Below, piece by piece: positions 35,434 through 44,182 of a stretch of DNA of 64,000 bases. Made by a program: the position numbers and the translations under genes. Under the pieces are notes generated by a model. The model had not been told where the DNA came from. It saw only the letters and a list, made by a program, of their open reading frames with translations, and searched no databases. How positions within the stretch are numbered: position 1 is the first letter of the stretch; the number at the start of each line of letters is the position of its first letter. This stretch comes from Halorubrum coriense DSM 10284 (lineage in GTDB: Archaea > Halobacteriota > Halobacteria > Halobacteriales > Haloferacaceae): the NCBI RefSeq assembly GCF_000337035.1, contig NZ_AOJL01000011.1:1-64000 (forward strand), in the 5' to 3' direction.

Positions 35434-36606
35434 ATGAAGCTTGCAACAATCGGGGTCGGCAATGCTGGAAGCAAGCTTATCGACCAGATGCTTGAGTTTG
35501 AGTTCGAAACGGGTCGTAACCTGTGTCGACACGCCCTCGTGATCAACACCGCTCGGACAGACCTCGCCAAGCCACAGCATCTTGACGAGGACCGCCGCGT
35601 ACTCATCGGAGACACTCATCAAAAAGCCCGTGGACACGGTGTTGGTGGCGATGCTAAAATTGGCGCTGAGGTCGCTCAAACCGATATTGACGAGATCAGA
35701 CGCGTGTTTGATGATGTGGAAATACATGAAGTCGACGCCGTGTTAGTTGCCGCCGGGTTGGGTGGCGGAACGGGAAGCGGTGCTGCGCCAGTTGTCATTG
35801 ATGAACTTCAAAAGATGTACGATGAACCAGTGTACGGTCTTGGCGTGTTACCTGGCACGTATGAGGGTGGTCGTCCAGCCCTGAACGCTGCACGTTCTCT
35901 CCAATCATTCGTCACTAAAGTTGACAATTTTATTGCGTTCGACAACGACGCATGGCGCTCTCGCGGGCAGACTATCGAGCAGGGCTACGAGGAGATGAAC
36001 GAAGAGCTTGCAACCCGAATTGTTACGCTGCTTGCTGCCGGTGAAGTCGATGAGTCAGAGGTTGGCGAAAACGCGATGGATTCGAGTGACATTATGAGGA
36101 CACTCGACACGGGTGGTGTTTCATCAATTGGGTATGCCTCAACTGATGTTACTCCCGCAAAAGAAGGGTTGTTAGCCAACTTCAAACACGACGGTGAATC
36201 ACAGAGTGAGTCCACAGATGCCGCTAAAATCAAGGGACTTGTTCGACGCGCGACAAACTCACGGCTCACGGTGCCATGTAATGTTTCAAGTGCTGATCGA
36301 GCGTTGATTGTCTTTGCCGGGCCGCCAGATGTTATCTCTCGGAAAGGCGTAGAATCCGCCCGTGAGTGGCTTGAAGAAACAGCTGATACCGTTGATGTGC
36401 TTGCTGGCGATGATCCGCGACCTAACTCGTCGACACTTGCAGCTGTGGTGTTACTTTCGAACGTGACTGAAACTCCTCGAATCAATGAAATCCAAGATCA
36501 GGCCGTTGACGCACAGAATAAAATACAAGAACAGGATGCTGTTCGAGAACAAGAGATTCAGTCACTGATTACCGATGAGGATAATGATCTGGATCCAATT
36601 GTTTAG
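35434..36606 (+). CDS. cetZ: CetZ-family tubulin-like GTPase
   Basis: This 390-residue CetZ protein belongs to the archaeal tubulin-superfamily group that controls cell shape and motility in haloarchaea. It has MKLATIGVGNAGSKLIDQML at the N-terminus, RVLIGDTHQKARGHGVGGDA, and the tubulin G-box GLGGGTGSG (GGGTGSG at 110-116). It continues with VYGLGVLPGTYEGGRPALNA, IAFDNDAWRSRG and TLDTGGVSSIGYA. The C-terminal half (VPCNVSSADRALIVFAGPPD, then NVTETPRINEIQD) is typical. All nucleotide-binding loops appear intact. A Shine-Dalgarno precedes the start. It lies between a MacB-type exporter and a second CetZ gene. Confidence 0.93.
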   Translation: MKLATIGVGNAGSKLIDQMLEFEFETGRNLCRHALVINTARTDLAKPQHLDEDRRVLIGDTHQKARGHGVGGDAKIGAEVAQTDIDEIRRVFDDVEIHEVDAVLVAAGLGGGTGSGAAPVVIDELQKMYDEPVYGLGVLPGTYEGGRPALNAARSLQSFVTKVDNFIAFDNDAWRSRGQTIEQGYEEMNEELATRIVTLLAAGEVDESEVGENAMDSSDIMRTLDTGGVSSIGYASTDVTPAKEGLLANFKHDGESQSESTDAAKIKGLVRRATNSRLTVPCNVSSADRALIVFAGPPDVISRKGVESAREWLEETADTVDVLAGDDPRPNSSTLAAVVLLSNVTETPRINEIQDQAVDAQNKIQEQDAVREQEIQSLITDEDNDLDPIV

Positions 36607-36690
36607 GTGGGTTTCTCGGAGCTCGAGTGCTTCGAGCGATAAGCCAATTCGTCGTAGTCTCTGTATTGACTTACGACTCTCAACAAGCGA

Positions 36691-38130
36691 ATGAAACTCG
36701 CGCTCGTTGGAGTGGGAGGGTGTGGGACCCGAGTTGTTGATCAATTTGTCCGGGCTGAACATCGTACCGGGCGGTCTGTGACTAATGGGAACGTCCTTGC
36801 GTTTCACACTGAATCACAGCCGTTTGATAAGACACAAACACTGACCAGCGACCAGCAAGTTCTGCTCGGTGACACTCACCCGGCAGTGCTTCGCCGCGAC
36901 ACAAGTCCGCCGGCCCCCCACGGTGAGCAAACTAGCCAGCCTCCGAGCGGTAGTGAGACACTGACATACACAGATGTACCCTCATCTGAGAGTGATCAAG
37001 CTACCTCTCCCACCGGTACTGAAGATTCCAGTAGTAACAAGTCGGACCCTGATTCGTTTGGCGTCGGGGGTGACCCAGATATCGGTGCGCAGGTCGCCAA
37101 AGCTGACCGACCAGAAATCCGCCGAGCACTTGACCGGATTGATGAAACAGACGTGACAGCGACGATGCTTGTGGCGGGGCTGGGTGGCGGAACTGGGTCA
37201 GGGGTTGGAAGCCTCCTTTTAGACGAACTCTCCTCAATTTATGAAACAGCAGTGTATGCCCTTGGCGTGCTTCCTGCTGGCAATGAGGCTCCAATCCGAG
37301 CGTTGACCGCAGCCCGCGGTCTGCAGACGTTCGTGCCACGCACAGACTCTATGTTTTTAGTCGATAATGAGGCCTGGCGTCAAGATAACTCTGCTATTGC
37401 CGATAGTTACTCTTCAATCAACAAGATGACCGTTGAGCGGCTTTTGAGTGTGTTTGGTACCGGCGAACGCGCTGGCACGCCGCTGTCTGAAATGCGGATC
37501 GATCCTGCAGATATCACACGTACGCTCAACCTCGGTGGAGTCTCAACAATTGGTCATTCAACGATGACTCTCGACACTCAAAGTGTTGGGCTCTTGCGAC
37601 GGGTTCTTTCATTGCTCCGTCGGTCTTCATCGTCTGTTAGCACACCAGTTGATGCAACACAGATTAAGACCCTGATCAGTCAAGCTGTCCAGTCGAAAAT
37701 GACCCTACCGTGTGAGATCACCTCTGCGGATCGTGTTCTTTTGATTCTTACCGGTCCCCCAGATACAATCTCAAGAAAAGGATTTGAGACTGGTCGGTAT
37801 CTCTTAGAAGAAAAAACAGAGACGGTTGAAGTTCTAGCCGGTGATGAGCCAGTTCAGAAGAGTACAGAACTCACAGCAACGGTTGTCCTTTCTAACGTAA
37901 CATCCGTTCCGCGAATTGACAACCTCCAACAGCGAGCCGTTGCCGCCCAGTCTGACCCTGACGCGGATACAAGCGTGGCATCATCAGCTCATAGTCAACA
38001 GTCCTACACACTGTCTGTTACCGATCAAAACTCTACTCAGTCGCATCGAGATACACAACGCACTGAGTTTGACTTTGGTGAAGCTACAACAGATCTCGAT
38101 ACGACAGACTCCCCAGATAATGAAACGTAA
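36691..38130 (+). CDS. Divergent CetZ-family protein with an inserted linker
   Basis: This 479-residue tubulin-superfamily protein has N-terminus MKLALVGVGGCGTRVVDQFV, G-box GLGGGTGSG (GGGTGSG at 165-171), YALGVLPAGNEAPIRALTAA, VDNEAWRQDNS and LNLGGVSTIGHS. The C-terminal domain (LPCEITSADRVLLILTGPPD, NVTSVPRIDNLQQRA) is also present. Compared with the upstream CetZ it carries an extra Ser/Thr/Pro/Glu-rich stretch at about 65-122, right after RVLIGD-equivalent QQVLLGDTH, and a longer disordered C-terminal tail. The insert sits near the nucleotide pocket, so its filament behaviour may differ. It is 84 bases after the first CetZ gene, and its end overlaps the TetR start. Confidence 0.88.
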   Translation: MKLALVGVGGCGTRVVDQFVRAEHRTGRSVTNGNVLAFHTESQPFDKTQTLTSDQQVLLGDTHPAVLRRDTSPPAPHGEQTSQPPSGSETLTYTDVPSSESDQATSPTGTEDSSSNKSDPDSFGVGGDPDIGAQVAKADRPEIRRALDRIDETDVTATMLVAGLGGGTGSGVGSLLLDELSSIYETAVYALGVLPAGNEAPIRALTAARGLQTFVPRTDSMFLVDNEAWRQDNSAIADSYSSINKMTVERLLSVFGTGERAGTPLSEMRIDPADITRTLNLGGVSTIGHSTMTLDTQSVGLLRRVLSLLRRSSSSVSTPVDATQIKTLISQAVQSKMTLPCEITSADRVLLILTGPPDTISRKGFETGRYLLEEKTETVEVLAGDEPVQKSTELTATVVLSNVTSVPRIDNLQQRAVAAQSDPDADTSVASSAHSQQSYTLSVTDQNSTQSHRDTQRTEFDFGEATTDLDTTDSPDNET

Positions 38131-38725
38131 CACACCCGACTCTGAATGGAGCACCGCAGAAAAGGAGATTCTAGATGCAACGTACTCTGCGTTGCTTAAA
38201 CACGGCTATGCTGACCTTTCTATTACCCGAATTGGGGAGGAGTTAGATAAATCAAATTCGTCAATATACCACCACTACGATACGAAAACAGATCTTCTCA
38301 ATACACTTCTTGAATTCACGATTGACCAATTCATGCTACAAATTAAGACACAACCAACAAATGATCCCGCTGAAGAACTCAATACTCTTCTTACAGATCT
38401 ACTACCGCCTGACGCCTCCGAACGCCCACAACTACAGGTAGTGCTTGTCTGCTTCCGGTCTCAAGCTGTGTCAGACGAAGAGGTTCGCGCTCAATTCACA
38501 CAGATTGACCAGCGCTTAGCAGCAACTATCCAAGAGATAATTAGACGTGGCATCTCTCAAGGGGTGTTTCGTGAGGTTGATGCGTCGCAGGTGACTGAAC
38601 ACCTTCTCGCTATGATAACTGGTGTGGCGCATAACTCACTTACAACAGACAGAGACGACGCTGCTTCACTGGCCCGTGCGTCTGTCGCGTCCTACATTGA
38701 GTCCGAACTCAAGCAGTCCGGCTGA
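38120..38725 (+). CDS. TetR-family regulator
   Basis: This 201-residue TetR-type repressor has an N-terminal helix-turn-helix (HGYADLSITRIGEELDKSNS, then SIYHHYDTKTDLLNTLLEF) and a helical ligand-binding domain. The ATG at 38120 lies 11 bases before the end of the CetZ gene, so translation is coupled and the regulator is produced with the CetZ proteins. The longer frame upstream is just the CetZ tail read out of frame. It probably controls the exporter/CetZ cluster, by position only. Confidence 0.88.
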   Translation: MKRNTPDSEWSTAEKEILDATYSALLKHGYADLSITRIGEELDKSNSSIYHHYDTKTDLLNTLLEFTIDQFMLQIKTQPTNDPAEELNTLLTDLLPPDASERPQLQVVLVCFRSQAVSDEEVRAQFTQIDQRLAATIQEIIRRGISQGVFREVDASQVTEHLLAMITGVAHNSLTTDRDDAASLARASVASYIESELKQSG

Positions 38726-38862
38726 GGAGGTCTGTGCACGCGACAGGGGTGTAATTAAATATCTTTCATTCTCTGCTTAACATATTATTTCAACAACACT
38801 TAGTAAATAAGATACCGTCCAGAATTTTCTGACTCAAATATGCTTGTGTTTCCAATGACCTC

Positions 38863-39552
38863 GTGTTCAGATAAGCTGATTCCATGCGAAGGCGAACGAT
38901 CTGAGCCACCTTTCAGCAGTTTCTGCTTTGGTGTTGCTGAAACAGTTTGAGAAACTGGTAGTTCTGCGTTTTACCTCACGAAAGACACGTTCGACGCTGT
39001 TTCGATTTCCATGTCGTTCATATCTGAAATCGAGGCCGTGTTTTTCACAGGCTCGGTGAAGTGGAACCGCTCCATCAACGAGAAAGATCGCGTCATCTAC
39101 ATCGTGTTTTTCCCGGAGTTCCGCAAAAAACTGATCTGCGATCACATTCGTTCTTGTCGGCTCAAGCTTTGTATGGAGCAAATCGTTTGAATTAGGATCG
39201 ACAGCAGCGTACAGCCAATATTGTTCACCGTCAAGTTGAATCACTGTTTCATCGACCGCAACGTGATTCGGGCATCGACTAGATTCTGGCTGTAAATCAG
39301 CCTTGTGAACCCAATTGTGGACGGTAGATCGAACCCGATCAACACCAAACACCTCAAGAAATAAAACAGTATTCGAAAGCGATAATCCAGCAAGATGGAG
39401 CTGAATACTGAGCTTCATCAACAACTTCGGTGTTGCTTCTCGCTCCACAAACTCTAAGTTGATCTCGTCTAAACAGCCGCTGAGGCGGTCGTTTTCGGGC
39501 ATAGATCACTTTGAAAACGCACCGCCTCACCTTTCAATCCTTATCTGAACAC
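38863..39552 (-). mobile_element. Complete IS6-family insertion sequence
   Basis: This 690-base element is bounded by a 13-base terminal inverted repeat, GTGTTCAGATAAG at 38863-38875 and its reverse complement at 39540-39552. It contains one transposase gene. I see no convincing 8-base target duplication at its borders (ATGACCTC left, CGTCTCCA right), so it may have arrived by cointegrate formation and later recombination. Confidence 0.85.
38867..39502 (-). CDS. IS6-family DDE transposase
   Basis: This 211-residue, single-domain DDE transposase matches the short haloarchaeal IS6/IS240 group in length. It shows CPNHVAVDETVIQLDGEQYW (first Asp), YAAVDPNSND, IFLVDGAVPLHRACEKHGLD (second Asp) and RNSVERVFREVKRRT (Glu). 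The helix-turn-helix part is STVHNWVHKADL. All three catalytic acids are present and the frame is intact, so it should be active. Confidence 0.92.
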   Translation of the reverse strand: MPENDRLSGCLDEINLEFVEREATPKLLMKLSIQLHLAGLSLSNTVLFLEVFGVDRVRSTVHNWVHKADLQPESSRCPNHVAVDETVIQLDGEQYWLYAAVDPNSNDLLHTKLEPTRTNVIADQFFAELREKHDVDDAIFLVDGAVPLHRACEKHGLDFRYERHGNRNSVERVFREVKRRTTSFSNCFSNTKAETAERWLRSFAFAWNQLI

Positions 39553-39791
39553 CGTCTCCAATGATAGGCTATGATCGCACCGGCTGTTAGCACTATGTTC
39601 AATCGAGACTGAACAGATCATCTTCAACCGGTAGACTACAACAAATCGATAAAGCTACTATACAATACATGACAGTGCCGCATCATCGTACTGCTGGTTG
39701 ATTATCTAGTACTACTTAGATACCATCTAGTTGGAACGAAGCGGTTCATCATCACTGAGCGGGTGACCGTGGTTTTGGATGTGTGAGACCA

Positions 39792-40712
39792 CTATCCAAA
39801 GTGTGAACTAACTTCATTTCTGTCAGCTGAGATCCGTGCTCCGAGCATACCAACCGCTGAAAGCACTGGATAACGTGGCGCGTCACTCTCTTCATAGAGG
39901 TACTCATAAAGATTCACCTCTTCAACCGCGCTGCTTGCGCTTGTCGCCTCTTTCATCGGCGAGTTGGCAAGTGTTGCCTGTCGCTGTTGAGCAATCTTGT
40001 CAAGTTCAGTTTCGAGTTCGTACAGCCCACACCAGACATCAAACGCGGCGTCTTTCCGACAGGCATGAACCGAGTCAAGATGGGCTCGCAAATTTTCTCG
40101 CTTCGTTTCAAGAGTGCACAGGGTTTCCTGCCTGTCGACCAAAGCGCTGATTTCAGTGCTGATAGCGTCTACAAGCGCAGTGCGAACATCTATTGCATTT
40201 TGCGCTCGCTCAATAAGCGTTTGTTGTGTAGGAGGTGTAAGAACAGTGTTGGTTACTAGTGATGTGACTATGTCCTCACCCAATCCAGCAGCGAGACTCT
40301 CAGCAAGCGTCTCATCGTACCCAGACTTGTAGTGTGACAACGAACGCACTGAATTCTCATACGCTGTCAAAACATATCGTAACGTTGCGTCTCCGGGGCT
40401 GGTTGTCGGCTCAATGCCACATGACTGGGTACCTAAAGGCTCAGTAATTTTGTCCGGCTCAAGCTTAACCGGCTCAACACGCTTAATGCGGGTTTGAAAC
40501 GTCTGAAACGCATCACGCTCTGCGACAACGCAGTCTCGCTCATCTTGACAAGATTGTATTGCGAGTTGAATGTCTCCAACCGCTAGAACAGTTATCATCC
40601 CAACACAGATCATGATGCTAACTGCCTCCGGTGACAACAGTTCTTCCGCTCCGGTGCACCCTGTTTTCAAACACGCATTGGTTTGCTCAATTACACGTGG
40701 GTGTATTCTCAT
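39792..40712 (-). CDS. DUF7260-like haloarchaeal protein
   Basis: This 306-residue protein has one hydrophobic N-terminal segment (SIMICVGMITVLAVGDIQLA), then a helical, Cys-containing region (AERDAFQTFQTRIKRVEPV). It ends in a conserved-looking tail (NLYEYLYEESDAPRYPVLSA). This arrangement fits the DUF7260 family of Halobacteria. Function is unknown; the coiled region suggests protein interactions under the membrane. It is transcribed toward the IS6 element and away from the oligosaccharyltransferase. Confidence 0.68.
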   Translation of the reverse strand: MRIHPRVIEQTNACLKTGCTGAEELLSPEAVSIMICVGMITVLAVGDIQLAIQSCQDERDCVVAERDAFQTFQTRIKRVEPVKLEPDKITEPLGTQSCGIEPTTSPGDATLRYVLTAYENSVRSLSHYKSGYDETLAESLAAGLGEDIVTSLVTNTVLTPPTQQTLIERAQNAIDVRTALVDAISTEISALVDRQETLCTLETKRENLRAHLDSVHACRKDAAFDVWCGLYELETELDKIAQQRQATLANSPMKEATSASSAVEEVNLYEYLYEESDAPRYPVLSAVGMLGARISADRNEVSSHFG

Positions 40713-41123
40713 GGCGATGCTAACTGATGATACTGTCTCCAGTTTGTTTGACAGTTTCGCTCAATTAACTGGAAATGAAACGCACTAGGCCACACCGCTT
40801 TCAACAGTCGCTAACCTCTCTATCCGTTGTGTAGGCTCTGTGTACTACGTATTGACCTGGTACGCACCATGTGTTACTGTCGACTATCTGCTCGTCCATC
40901 TATCATCTTACCCGACTGAGAGAACATTCACTTCTACTACATACAGCCTGAGTTAGGTCTCATAGCATGACTACGGTCCAACATTCCTGAGAACTCGTGT
41001 CTAACCGTTCAATATAGGTGGTCATGTAACTACTGGCTATCAACCCACAGTTACAGTAACGTCTCGGCGACACGTAGCACACCAACCGAAACGGTAATCG
41101 GCCCTGGAAAAAACAAGGGGTAT
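40713..41123. other. Intergenic, divergent promoter region
   Basis: The genes on the two sides diverge, so both promoters lie here. No small gene or RNA recognised. The oligosaccharyltransferase start (41124) is preceded by GGAAAAAACAAGGGGTAT, with no clear Shine-Dalgarno. Confidence 0.45.
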
Positions 41124-43673
41124 ATGCCCTCGCCCGAGGACACGACTGCGGCTACCCGTGCCTTCCTCGACGATCACCCTGACGCCGAAGAGTCCCTCGC
41201 TGCGCTTGTTGAGCGCGATGCCCAAGAGGAGCCGTGGACGTTCGATGAAATCGAACTTGATTCTGGCCGCTTCGGAGAACTCGTTGCGCGTGATATAGCG
41301 ATTAGTGTCGACGGCGGCTATCGGCTGGCACACGCTAGCGCAGTCGAATCAGTCCTCGCAACGTCGTCTGATGTTCATACAGGTGTTAGCCCATCAGGGT
41401 CCGAGCAGTCTCGAGCATCTCAAGGGTCCAACACGTCTAACAAGGTCGAGCTAGATATCCGCTCACGTCTAATTGGACGCTTTGTATCCGACCCATCAAC
41501 TACAATCGCGCTCGTCGGCGCACTCGCCACTGTTGCGGTGGCACGACTTGTGGCTCTACTTGCTGTGTTCCGAGATGGATTTGTTGTTTCGCCTGCCAAT
41601 GACACCTATTTTTTCCGTTACTGGCAGGAACGACTTGCCGCACGTGCTGGTGGCATCTTTGATTTTGGGTTGTTTGCTGACATGGGCGGGGCCGCCAGCG
41701 CACGCCCACTTGCGCATGCGACAAACTGGTGGATAACAGTCCTTCTTGGTGGTGTTGATGCCGCACCTATCGTTGCTGCATGGTTACCCGTTCTGCTGTC
41801 TGTCTGTGTGGGATGCCTTGTGTACTACATTACCGTTGTCCTCACTGATGATGTCCGAGTTGCACTTGCTTCGGTGGTGTTCTATGGACTTGCACCCGCT
41901 AACGTTGTGTATACCTCCGTTGGCTTTCTCGATCACCAAGCACATCAGTATCTCTGGCTCGGGCTGCTTATCGCAACCCTCACGATACTCGGAAGCGATC
42001 TTACACGACGACGGGCCACAACTGATACAACAGCTGCTGCGCAGGCTCACGTTCGCGATCCTACGATGTGGGCGGTCGGCCTTGGTCTTGCGCTTGCTGT
42101 CTTCGCCTCTGCGCATGTCTGGGGGGGCTCCCCGCTCACGTTCATTCCGGTCGCGGCCATCATCGGAATCCGTGTCATAGTTGATGTCCGCCACGACGTG
42201 CCCCCGGTTGCTGCCAACCTACCACTGCTTGCCGGACTTGGACTCGGTGCCGCTGGGGCGTTTGCCGTTCACCATACGCTTGGCTGGCATGAATCACTCG
42301 CTGCGATCACGCCAGTTCTTGTGGCTGGTGGAGGTTTTGTTGTCGTTGGTATCGGTGCGGTTTGGCGTCGCCTTACATTGGGACCGGCCAAACTCGCCGT
42401 TGTCAACGTGATTGTAGCTATCGGTGCACTCACCGGCTACGTCCTTGCCCGTCCTGATGTCACAAGCCGTATTCGCACCCGTGTAAACGACTTATTCGGC
42501 CGTGGGGGCATCTCAGAGACAGTTTCGCTGTTTAATCCAGACTTTGCGGTCGTACTTGGACCGCTCCTACAGCTTGGACTCGGATTTTACTTCGCAATTG
42601 TCGTGCTCGCCGTTATCACTTGGGCGTTCACTCGTCGGTATGAACCTGGCTGGCTCGTCCTTACTTGCTTTGCGTGGTACTACATACTACTCGCGACAAT
42701 TCAGGTCCGTTTTGCCGGCCAATTGGCCATCGTCATTGCACCCTTTGCGGGGATTGGGCTCATCCACCTGCTTTCGTTGGTTGACCTCACACGCCCGGTT
42801 GCGGTGCTTAGCCTTTCCGATGATGAGAGTCGGAGTTCGTCCAGACTTACCGGCGCTGCTAATCGTTTTAATAGTGGTTCACTCGGGTCTGTTTCTGGTT
42901 CTGGCGACGATCCTACTCCTGGTTCAATCTCAATCACATCGATCCAACTGCCTGCTGAGCGAGGCAAACGGAACTACCTTGTGGGCGCAATTATCGTTGT
43001 ATTGCTGTTTAATCTCGTGCTTGTGCCCTCACTTGTCGGGCAGACAACCTACGATCGTGCGCAGTTTGATGCTGCCCTTACAGTTGATGCCCATGCGGAT
43101 AAGGTCAATCGCGAGTATCCGCAAAACTTTGTGTTAAGCCAGTGGACGGATAACAGAATGTATAATTACTTTGTGAACGGTGAGTCGCGGAGCTATGGAT
43201 ACGCACGGAGTACTTACAGTGAGTTCCTTTCAGGATCTAATCCAGACGATTGGTACAATCGACTTCAGTCACGAGTTGGGTACGTCGTAATTACTAACGA
43301 AGACCGTATCTCCGTGACAAATACCACATATGCGGCTCTTCAGGAGGGACTTGGTGTTGGCGCCAACGGTACCAATTCGGTCGGCCGGTATCAACTCATC
43401 CACGCCGCTGATACTGTTCGAACCTATGCGCTTGTCCCTGGTGCTCAGATTCAGGTTACAAATGTATCTACAGCGTCTGTGACGGCAACTACTACTGTAA
43501 CACTTCGTGGTGTTGATTACAAGTACACCCGAACCGCGACTCGTAGTAACGGGTCTGTGACACTCAGAGTTGCTCACTCTGGCACATATCACATTGGTAA
43601 CCGCACGGTCAGGATCACTGAGAACGATGTTTATGCCGGAAATCAGACCCACGTTTCCGTGGCCAGTCAGTAA
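41124..43673 (+). CDS. STT3/AglB-like oligosaccharyltransferase, divergent
   Basis: This 849-residue polytopic membrane protein belongs to the group of enzymes that transfer lipid-linked glycan to Asn of secreted proteins. Residues 1-75 form a soluble, helix-turn-helix-like domain (WTFDEIELDSGRFGELVARD, DGGYRLAHASAVE). About 12 membrane helices follow, and the last 250 residues face outside. Family signs are PANDTYFFRYW in the first outer loop, FYGLAPANVVYTSVGFLDHQ, and WTDNRMYNYFVNGESRSYGY near the outer domain. The canonical WWDYG is not visible, so this is a diverged paralogue rather than a standard AglB. The S-layer glycoprotein gene follows 509 bases downstream on the same strand. Confidence 0.78.
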   Translation: MPSPEDTTAATRAFLDDHPDAEESLAALVERDAQEEPWTFDEIELDSGRFGELVARDIAISVDGGYRLAHASAVESVLATSSDVHTGVSPSGSEQSRASQGSNTSNKVELDIRSRLIGRFVSDPSTTIALVGALATVAVARLVALLAVFRDGFVVSPANDTYFFRYWQERLAARAGGIFDFGLFADMGGAASARPLAHATNWWITVLLGGVDAAPIVAAWLPVLLSVCVGCLVYYITVVLTDDVRVALASVVFYGLAPANVVYTSVGFLDHQAHQYLWLGLLIATLTILGSDLTRRRATTDTTAAAQAHVRDPTMWAVGLGLALAVFASAHVWGGSPLTFIPVAAIIGIRVIVDVRHDVPPVAANLPLLAGLGLGAAGAFAVHHTLGWHESLAAITPVLVAGGGFVVVGIGAVWRRLTLGPAKLAVVNVIVAIGALTGYVLARPDVTSRIRTRVNDLFGRGGISETVSLFNPDFAVVLGPLLQLGLGFYFAIVVLAVITWAFTRRYEPGWLVLTCFAWYYILLATIQVRFAGQLAIVIAPFAGIGLIHLLSLVDLTRPVAVLSLSDDESRSSSRLTGAANRFNSGSLGSVSGSGDDPTPGSISITSIQLPAERGKRNYLVGAIIVVLLFNLVLVPSLVGQTTYDRAQFDAALTVDAHADKVNREYPQNFVLSQWTDNRMYNYFVNGESRSYGYARSTYSEFLSGSNPDDWYNRLQSRVGYVVITNEDRISVTNTTYAALQEGLGVGANGTNSVGRYQLIHAADTVRTYALVPGAQIQVTNVSTASVTATTTVTLRGVDYKYTRTATRSNGSVTLRVAHSGTYHIGNRTVRITENDVYAGNQTHVSVASQ

Positions 43674-44008
43674 CCCCCGTATGAAAGAGTCACATACGAT
43701 CTAAATCATGTACGGGTCCGCTAACCTGTAGCTGATGCAAAACTATGTCTTGGGGGTTGACTAGTCCTGTCTATTTTTTGACTAAAAATTGGATCTCATT
43801 ACTAGAAAGAAGTCTCTTGGCACCACCTGGCCAGTCAAAACTAGCTAACTCCACGCTCGTAACGCTCGCACCACCGGGTTGGTAATATTCTACATCGGAG
43901 TGTAATATCACCAACCAATCTCCAGACAACCGCATTTTCCAAAAACGCCCGTCAAAGGCGTGTAGAAGGTTTGTTAAGCGTTATCATACAATTTCAACCC
44001 CACAAAGC
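43674..44008. other. Intergenic upstream of the S-layer promoter
   Basis: No gene recognised. A T-rich patch (TGTCTATTTTTTGACTAAAA, 43769-43788) may end the oligosaccharyltransferase transcript. Confidence 0.45.
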
Positions 44009-44182
44009 ATATATAACAACCACCACAACCACCAGTCGCAGACCCTACCCCATCCCCAATGCGACACCAATGCGAGTAATCTCTGTCAGGTCTGGTCGTG
44101 CCATCGCTGTGACGCCGGTCACTGATGAACGGGGGACTCAGATGGAGACAAAGCACGGTTGTCGCGCTGAAACAACACAACA
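44009..44182 (+). promoter_or_regulatory. S-layer gene promoter and long 5' leader
   Basis: ATATATAA at 44009-44016 is a strong archaeal TATA box. Transcription should start near 44038-44042, giving a leader of about 140 bases before the ATG at 44183. The leader has a GTGAC/GTCAC inverted repeat at 44109-44122 and no Shine-Dalgarno. A strong promoter with a structured leader is known for the Halobacterium csg gene. Confidence 0.65.

Noticed and set aside
38855-39560. Target-site duplication around the complete IS6 element
   Set aside because: The eight bases on each side (ATGACCTC and CGTCTCCA) do not match.
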